Assembly (NCBI RefSeq): GCF_034541975.1
Contig: NZ_JAVYJM010000001.1
From: Dermacoccus abyssi
GTDB lineage: Bacteria > Actinomycetota > Actinomycetes > Actinomycetales > Dermatophilaceae
Direction: 5' to 3' (one strand)
Length of the DNA: 64,000 nucleotides
Below are positions 58,511 through 64,000 of the stretch, piece after piece. The notes beneath the pieces were generated by a model, which had not been told where the DNA came from, did no database searches, and worked only from the letters and a program-made list of their open reading frames with translations. The position numbers and the translations under genes were made by a program. Numbering within the stretch: the stretch's first letter is position 1; each line of letters opens with the position of its first letter.

Positions 58511-60889
58511 TCATCTCTGCGGTTCGACCGTGAGCGATCTACCGACGGGTACGACGTCGAGGTCTCCTGAAAGGTCCGTTCGGTAGACGGCTGTTCCGCT
58601 CTGGGCGAGTAACGACAGGAGCGATTCCTTCGGGTGTCCGTAATCGTTGCCCTCCCCCACCCCGATGAGGCCGACCCGCGCCGAAGCCGCCCGATAGAGC
58701 CCGGCACTCTGGTTCGCGCTGCCGTGGTGAGCGACCTTGACGAGGTCGTAGGGACGCGACGCCGCTCGGCGCGTCACCTCCCCGATGCACGCGGCCTGCG
58801 CCTCCCGTTCGACGTCGCCGAGCATGAGCGCATGCACGCTCGGCGTCGCCACATCGAGCACGAGGGAAGCATTGTTGACCGGCGAACCCGCCGCCAACGC
58901 TCGGCGCGGCCAGAGGACGTCGAGCACGGCGTCACCGACACGGACCTGCTGACCCGGTGCGAGGCGTTGCGCAACCTTCCCGTGACGGCGCAACACCTGC
59001 GTCGTCTGGGCATCGGCATCCCTCTCCCCTCGCCCACCACGAGGGCTCGAGCTGTGGCTCGTCAGCCACGTCACGAAGACCTCGACCGACGGCTGCCGCT
59101 CGAGTACGGCCCCGAGACCATCGACGTGGTCGGCATGCAGGTGAGTGAGCACGACGGCGTCCACGCGCGTCACGCCGTGACGATCGAGGCACCCGGTGAC
59201 GTCGCCTTCCTCGGGTCCGGTGTCGACGAGGATCGCCGCCTGCTCACCGGTGCGTACCAAGGCGGCATCTCCCTGCCCGACGTCGCACTGGGCATACAGC
59301 CACCCCGGATCTGCGCGTCCCTCCCCGGGGATCGGAAGCCACAGGGCCGCGGGGACGAGCGCCACCAACGTGACGGATGCCCATCCTCGAAGGCCGAGCC
59401 ACGGGACGATTCGCCACCCGAACAGGAGCGCCGCGAGGAGGATGACGGCCAGCACGATGCCAGGCGCTCCGCTCGGCCACGGCAACGAGCCCCCTGGCAC
59501 GGACGCGGCGACGTGCGCAATCGTGGAAATGGCCCAGGCGGGAAGACCCGCCGCCCACACGAGCAGATCGGCCAGAGCCGGGACGAGTGGCGCCACGAGC
59601 AGAACGACCATCCCCGCGAGCGTGGCCGGTGCGACGAAGGGCTCCGCGAGAACGTTCGCCGGCAGGGAAACGAGCGACACGGCACCACTCAGCGCCACGA
59701 GGATGGGCAAGCACAGCGCCTGGGCGGCGACGGGAATGAGACACAGTTCGATCGCGTGGGTCAGCTTCGACGACGGCGTTTGCGGCAACCGTTCCGTCAG
59801 GGCGTTCGCCCATCGCTTCGCGAAGAGCACGAGGCCGAGCGTGGCGAGCGCCGAGAGCGCGAACCCCGCACTCACGGCGAGCCACGGATCCCACATGAGG
59901 AGCAGCGTGATGGCCGCCCCGAGCGCCGGGCAGGCAGCTTTCGGTCTGCCCCACGACGTGCCGAGCAAGCCGACGATGCCCATCGCTCCGGCACGGACAA
60001 CGCTCGGATCCGGATGGCACACGAGCACGTAGAGGAGGACGACAAGAAGAGCCACCACTGTGCGGGCGCGCCGACGCAGACCACACCAGGACAGACACCA
60101 CGACGCCGCGACGAGCACGATGGTGACGTTCGACCCGCTCACCGCGTTGAGGTGCGACATGCCCGTGACGCTCATGTCGTCGTTCAACTCCGTCGGGATC
60201 GCGGCGACGTCACCGACGACGAGAGCCGGCACGAGGCCGCGCGGGTCGTCCGGGAGGTTTCGAGCCGCGTGCGACAGACCCCGGCGCAAGACTTCGAGTT
60301 GTGCGATGACCGGTGGCGACCCGTCAAGGACATGAGGTCCACCGCGCGCCACGAGCAGCGCCTGGGCAGACCCGAGCCGTTCCGAGGGCGCGAGTCTGCC
60401 CTTCACATCGAGCCGAGCTCTCCACGGCACGGTCCGCCACCGTCCGTCACCGATCAGGACGACGGGCGTCGCCACGTCGACCCGCGTTCCGCGGGCCTGG
60501 ACTCGGTGCACGGTGAGGGGAACGAGATACCGCGTCTCCGCAGCGCCCGGCCCCTTAGGTTCAAGGGCGCGGGGTTGCCCCGTGACGACGGCCTCGAACG
60601 TTCCGCTGGCTCGTTCGGCGGCCAACTCGGCGAGCGGCCCCTGACGTTGGTGAGCGAGTTGTCCTCCGGCCGCCGTGGCGATCAGCGCCGTGACGACCGC
60701 ACAGAAGGCAACGCCCACGACGAGCGCGCGCCGAACCCGCGACAGGAACAGCGCTCCCCCCAGCGCTGCGGCGGCGAGCGCCACCACGAGGACCTCGGTG
60801 GCCGAGGCTCGTAGTGCGAGCAACACGGCGAGCACGCCCCAGCCACAACATGCCGCGCCGAGCAGCCGGAGGTCGTGCTCGCTCCTCAC
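58511..60889 (-). CDS. comEC: ComEC/Rec2-family DNA-uptake channel
   Basis: 792 residues. N-terminal helices (to about 65), an OB-like domain (DUF4131 part), the competence core from about 225 to 500 (GMSHLNAVSGSNVTIV, PSVVRAGAMGIVGLLG) with about eight membrane helices, and a C-terminal metallo-beta-lactamase-like domain with THLHADHVDG and KVAHHGSANQS. ComEC forms the inner-membrane pore for single-stranded DNA. GTG start at 60889, overlapping the comEA stop by 4 bases. The usual holA follower is absent. Confidence 0.92.
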   Translation of the reverse strand: MRSEHDLRLLGAACCGWGVLAVLLALRASATEVLVVALAAAALGGALFLSRVRRALVVGVAFCAVVTALIATAAGGQLAHQRQGPLAELAAERASGTFEAVVTGQPRALEPKGPGAAETRYLVPLTVHRVQARGTRVDVATPVVLIGDGRWRTVPWRARLDVKGRLAPSERLGSAQALLVARGGPHVLDGSPPVIAQLEVLRRGLSHAARNLPDDPRGLVPALVVGDVAAIPTELNDDMSVTGMSHLNAVSGSNVTIVLVAASWCLSWCGLRRRARTVVALLVVLLYVLVCHPDPSVVRAGAMGIVGLLGTSWGRPKAACPALGAAITLLLMWDPWLAVSAGFALSALATLGLVLFAKRWANALTERLPQTPSSKLTHAIELCLIPVAAQALCLPILVALSGAVSLVSLPANVLAEPFVAPATLAGMVVLLVAPLVPALADLLVWAAGLPAWAISTIAHVAASVPGGSLPWPSGAPGIVLAVILLAALLFGWRIVPWLGLRGWASVTLVALVPAALWLPIPGEGRADPGWLYAQCDVGQGDAALVRTGEQAAILVDTGPEEGDVTGCLDRHGVTRVDAVVLTHLHADHVDGLGAVLERQPSVEVFVTWLTSHSSSPRGGRGERDADAQTTQVLRRHGKVAQRLAPGQQVRVGDAVLDVLWPRRALAAGSPVNNASLVLDVATPSVHALMLGDVEREAQAACIGEVTRRAASRPYDLVKVAHHGSANQSAGLYRAASARVGLIGVGEGNDYGHPKESLLSLLAQSGTAVYRTDLSGDLDVVPVGRSLTVEPQR

Positions 60890-61752
60890 ACCGTGACCTT
60901 GGAGCGCAGCCGCTCCAGGGCCTTGTCACCGATGCCGCTGACCTCACCCAACTCCTCGACGCTCGAGAATCGGCCGTGTTCCGTGCGCCAGTCGAGGATT
61001 CTCTGCGCGAGGACCGGCCCCACTCCGGGCAGGGTGTCGAGCGCGGCCGCGTCGGCCGTGTTGAGATTGACGAGGGCGGACGCCCCTGCAGAGGCCCCCG
61101 GGGTTCCCGGTGTGATGGCCGCTGCACCCGCTGACGGTTGACCACCCGCCGGAGCCGCGGGCGGGCTGGGAACCGGCGGGGACTCCCCCGGCCTCGGCAC
61201 GACGACCTGCTCTCCGTCGGCGAGTGGCCGCGCGAGATTGATGCCGGAAGCATCGGCTCCCTTCAGCCCACCGGCTGCCCTGACGGCGTCCTCGACCCTG
61301 GCGCCCGGTGTGACCGTGACGACGCCGGGAGTGCGCACCGCCCCGACGACGTGGATGTTGAGCGCCGACGGCGACGCCGCCGCGGCGGGGGTGGCCGCTG
61401 TCGAGGCAGGGTTCGTGGGCGCCGCGGCAGCGCCCGATGGGGTGCTCGACACCGTGGCACGCCCCGCGACCTGCAGCGGTTTGGCTGAAGAGCCTGTTGC
61501 GGCGCTCGATGTGTCCGGCGTGAGCATGACACGCACACCGAAGACGAGAGCAGCGAGCAGTGCACACAGTGCAACCACGACAACGGCCGTGCGTGACGGC
61601 GCCCAGCGAGCCTCGTCGAGCGGAGCAGGAGGGCGGATGAGCCGTCGGGGCGTGCGCTCCGGCTCAGGGGTCCACGCGGGTTCGCGACGTGCCCGTTCGA
61701 TCTCCGCGAGCACTTCGTCGAGCCGGTCGTCGCTGTCGTGTCGAGTCGTCAT
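60886..61752 (-). CDS. comEA: ComEA-like helix-hairpin-helix DNA-binding protein
   Basis: 288 residues. A cytoplasmic N-terminus, a membrane helix (about 54-76), a Pro/Ala-rich linker, an SLBB-like domain (about 132-190: LNIHVVGAVRTPGVVTVTPGARVEDAV), another low-complexity linker, and the C-terminal double HhH domain (about 226-288: LVNLNTADAAALDTLPGVGPVLAQRILDWRTEHGRFSSVEEL). ComEA receives DNA outside the membrane and hands it to ComEC. The ATG at 61752 has ACGCC upstream with no clear ribosome site. Confidence 0.9.
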   Translation of the reverse strand: MTTRHDSDDRLDEVLAEIERARREPAWTPEPERTPRRLIRPPAPLDEARWAPSRTAVVVVALCALLAALVFGVRVMLTPDTSSAATGSSAKPLQVAGRATVSSTPSGAAAAPTNPASTAATPAAAASPSALNIHVVGAVRTPGVVTVTPGARVEDAVRAAGGLKGADASGINLARPLADGEQVVVPRPGESPPVPSPPAAPAGGQPSAGAAAITPGTPGASAGASALVNLNTADAAALDTLPGVGPVLAQRILDWRTEHGRFSSVEELGEVSGIGDKALERLRSKVTV

Positions 61753-61907
61753 GGCGTGACGCTACGAAGGCCTCCGGAGTGAACACCATCCTGCGCCGCT
61801 TGAGCCTGTGGAAACGCCTGCTGCGACAGTTCGGGGTCATGCGCAGGCATCACGCCTGTGGAGGAAGCTCGGACACGGCGCACCGGGCCCACGACGGAAT
61901 CAGACCG

Positions 61908-62864
61908 TCACGCGGCGTCGGTTTCCCCGTTCGGGTCGGCCCCCGACGAATCCTCCGGCATCCGAGCCACGGCCACGCCGATCGCCCCGCTGCCGATGTG
62001 CGCCGTGACGGCGGCGGCCAGCGGTGCCTGCACGATGGGTTCTGCCCAGGTCACCGGCTCTGCTCCGTCAGTGTCCTTCTCCGCCGTTTCCGTGAGGAGC
62101 CCCGTGAGTCGCTCGGCAAGGTCCTGTCGCGTCACGGAGTGCACGGCGCAGACGACCGGGCCCGGTCCGAGGGCCCGCGCCTCCGCGAGCGCCCACCGCC
62201 CCAGGCGTTCGATGGCCTTGCCCGTCGTTCGCACGCGTGCCAAGGGCTCGATCACCCCGTCCTCGAGGCGCAGCAGCGGCTTGATCGACAGCGCGGAGCC
62301 GAGAAGGGCACCGGCCCGACCGACGCGACCACCGCGGCGCAGCGGTTCCAGCGAGTCGACGTAGAGCGCCGTGCGCGACGACGTCGCCACGGAACGGATG
62401 ACCTCCTCGACCGCGGCGAAGCCTTCACCGCGCACGGCCGAACGAGCCCCGGCGAGCGCCGCAAAACCCATCGCCATGCCCATCGTCGTGGAGTCCACGA
62501 CGGAGACGGGCACAGGCGATTCGGCCGCCGCGAGGCGCGCCGAACTCACCGTGGACGACAGCTGGGCCGCCGCGTGAACGGAGACGATCTCGGTGCAGCC
62601 CTGACCCGCGAGGTACTGGTACGCCTCGACCATGCGCGCAGGCGCCGGCCGGGCTGTCGACAGTTCCCGCTCGTTCTCTTCGGCTTGGGCCACCGTCTCC
62701 CCGGTGACGCCCTCACCCTCGACGAGCGAGCGCCCGTCGATCGTCACGGTCAGCGGCACGACGGCGAGCGTCCCGCCGAGCGCCGCCACGAGCTCGTCCG
62801 GCAGGCACGCCGTCGAGTCCGTGACGACGCCCACGCGAGGGGCGTCCCGTCGTCGCGCAGCCAT
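61908..62864 (-). CDS. DegV-family fatty-acid-binding protein
   Basis: 318 residues, with VGVVTDSTACLP at the start, VVPLTVTIDGRSLVEG, the central TARPAPARMVEAYQYLAGQG, VDSTTMGMAMGFAALAGA, and YVDSLEPLRRGGRVGRAGALLGSALSIKPLL. DegV proteins bind fatty acids and, in Firmicutes, serve FakAB kinase; no fakA is here. The ATG at 62864 overlaps the leuS stop by 1 base (TGATG), so it is co-translated with leuS. The 155-base gap to comEA holds nothing clear. Confidence 0.9.
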   Translation of the reverse strand: MAARRRDAPRVGVVTDSTACLPDELVAALGGTLAVVPLTVTIDGRSLVEGEGVTGETVAQAEENERELSTARPAPARMVEAYQYLAGQGCTEIVSVHAAAQLSSTVSSARLAAAESPVPVSVVDSTTMGMAMGFAALAGARSAVRGEGFAAVEEVIRSVATSSRTALYVDSLEPLRRGGRVGRAGALLGSALSIKPLLRLEDGVIEPLARVRTTGKAIERLGRWALAEARALGPGPVVCAVHSVTRQDLAERLTGLLTETAEKDTDGAEPVTWAEPIVQAPLAAAVTAHIGSGAIGVAVARMPEDSSGADPNGETDAA

Positions 62865-64000
62865 CAGTTCGCGACGATGTTGACGAGCTTGGGAGCTCGG
62901 ACGATGACCTTGCGAACCGTCTTGCCCTCGAGGAACGACTGCACGCGCTCGCTCGCCATGGCTGCGGCCTCGAGGTCGGCCTCGCTGATGTCGGCGGCGA
63001 CGTCGAGGCGATCGCGCACCTTGCCGGCCACCTGGACGACGGCCACAACGGTGTCCTGCACGAGGAACGCCGGGTCGGCGACCGGGAACGGCTCGAACGC
63101 CAGCGTCGTGTCGTGACCCAGGCGCTTCCACAGCTCCTCACCGATGTGCGGGGCCAGCGGCGCCGTCATGAGCACGAGCGCCTCGGCCGCCTCACGGGGC
63201 ACGGCGTCGAGCTTCGTCAGCGTGTTGTTGAGCTCGATGAGTCGAGCGACCGCCGTGTTGAAACGCAGGTTCTCGAAGTCGGCGCTCACCGCGTCGATCG
63301 TCTGGTGGAGTGCGCGCTTCGTGGCGTCGTCCATCTCCGCATCGGTGACGGTGACCTCGCCGCTGCCCTCGTCGACGACGTTGCGCCACAGACGCTGCAG
63401 GAAGCGCTGCGAGCCGACGGCGGCACGGGTCTCCCACGGACGCGACGCGTCGAGGGGGCCCATCGACATCTCGTAGACGCGGAAGGTGTCGGCGCCGAAC
63501 GCGTCGCACATCTCGTCCGGCGTGACGACGTTCTTGAGCGACTTGCCCATCTTCCCGTACTCACGGGTGACGCGCTCGCCCTGCCACTCGAACACCGTCT
63601 CGCCGTCGACCTCGCGCTCGGTGACCTCGGCAGCCGGCACCGGCTGGCCGCGCCCGTCACGGAACGCGTAGGCCTGCACCATGCCCTGGTTGTAGAGCTT
63701 GCGGAACGGCTCCTCGCTCGAGATGAGGCCGAGGTCGAACAGCACCTTGTGCCAAAAACGCGCGTACAGCAGGTGCAGGACGGCGTGCTCGGCGCCGCCG
63801 ACGTAGAGGTCGACGCCGCCCCGGTCGTTCGCGACGCCCTTGCCGAAGCCGCGGCCCTTGCCGAGCCAGTACTCCTCACAGCCCGCGTCGACGAATCGTT
63901 CGTCGTTTGCGGGGTCTGCGTAACGCAGTTCGTACCAGCACGAACCGGCCCAGTTGGGCATCGTGTTCGTCTCGCGCGTGTACGTCTTGCGACCGTCACC
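62864..64000 (-). CDS. leuS: Leucyl-tRNA synthetase, C-terminal part (5' truncated by window edge)
   Basis: The last 378 residues of LeuS. It enters with DGRKTYTRETNTMPNWAGSCWYELRY, the strand around the editing-to-catalytic boundary, then VDLYVGGAEHAVLHLLYARFWHKVL, and the class I KMSKS loop as KMGKS (in REYGKMGKSLKN), followed by the anticodon-binding domain and C-terminal region with VVQVAGKVRDRLDV. The enzyme charges tRNA-Leu. The gene starts outside the window. It is upstream of degV with a 1-base overlap. Confidence 0.95.
   Translation of the reverse strand, partial: GDGRKTYTRETNTMPNWAGSCWYELRYADPANDERFVDAGCEEYWLGKGRGFGKGVANDRGGVDLYVGGAEHAVLHLLYARFWHKVLFDLGLISSEEPFRKLYNQGMVQAYAFRDGRGQPVPAAEVTEREVDGETVFEWQGERVTREYGKMGKSLKNVVTPDEMCDAFGADTFRVYEMSMGPLDASRPWETRAAVGSQRFLQRLWRNVVDEGSGEVTVTDAEMDDATKRALHQTIDAVSADFENLRFNTAVARLIELNNTLTKLDAVPREAAEALVLMTAPLAPHIGEELWKRLGHDTTLAFEPFPVADPAFLVQDTVVAVVQVAGKVRDRLDVAADISEADLEAAAMASERVQSFLEGKTVRKVIVRAPKLVNIVAN

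Noticed and set aside
61804..61862. Direct repeat GCCTGTGGA upstream of comEA (61804-61812 and 61854-61862), considered as a competence regulatory site
   Set aside because: Only 9 bases, two copies 50 bases apart and on no known competence-box pattern; could be chance.

Overview
The window is one continuous stretch of chromosome from a high-GC actinobacterium. The evidence is the strong G/C third-position bias, the many GTG starts, the chains of 4-base gene overlaps, a Wag31-type DivIVA, SepF, a B12-dependent ribonucleotide reductase with NrdR, a HrdB-like sigma factor with a Lys/Ala-rich N-terminus, a SAM-IV riboswitch, and TCGAAC-type SOS boxes. Gene order resembles Micrococcales; a Dermacoccaceae/Dermatophilaceae-like organism is my guess only. 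I see no tRNA, rRNA, IS element, prophage or CRISPR. Nearly all of the window is coding. The only gene-free stretch over 300 bases is 26731-27147.

Layout. (1) 1-3704: the end of an alpha/beta hydrolase gene, an SRPBCC gene overlapping an HSL-type hydrolase gene, and oligopeptidase B. (2) 3728-9324: dnaE, rluD, lspA and a DksA/TraR zinc-finger gene. (3) 9564-26730, all on the minus strand: the division and cell wall (dcw) cluster. In transcription order it runs mraZ-rsmH-ftsL-ftsI-murF-mraY-murD-ftsW-murG-murC, a hairpin, then ftsZ-pgeF-yggS-sepF-yggT-divIVA. Two usual members are missing: murE (ftsI and murF overlap directly) and ftsQ (a 232-base gap with a strong hairpin sits between murC and ftsZ). 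(4) 26731-27147: a divergent control region full of GTGGRG boxes in both orientations with 10-base spacing, probably bound by MraZ. (5) 27148-31507: moxR, DUF58 and transglutaminase genes, fully overlapping. (6) 31753-36965: sigA, a universal stress protein, metX with a SAM-IV riboswitch, a DUF4192 gene whose start lies inside a large inverted repeat, and a DUF1232 gene. (7) 37068-45774: EcsC-like, PAC2, HIT, hrpA, a DUF4185-type lipoprotein and DUF445. (8) 45798-49960: a two-gene McrBC locus. McrB has intact GTPase motifs and a very long N-terminus, but McrC has lost its nuclease D-x-K residues. (9) 50151-64000: serA, nrdR-nrdJ with tandem NrdR boxes, a LysM membrane protein divergent from lexA with shared SOS boxes, a sirtuin divergent from a LysR regulator, comEA-comEC, degV and the 3' part of leuS.

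The strongest leads for something new are the apparently nuclease-dead McrBC locus with its unassigned N-terminal region, the bidirectional MraZ-box array linking the dcw and moxR operons, the roughly 37-position hairpin between mraZ and rsmH, and a dcw cluster without murE and ftsQ. The rest is well-known core genome. All motif readings are by eye; no searches were run.
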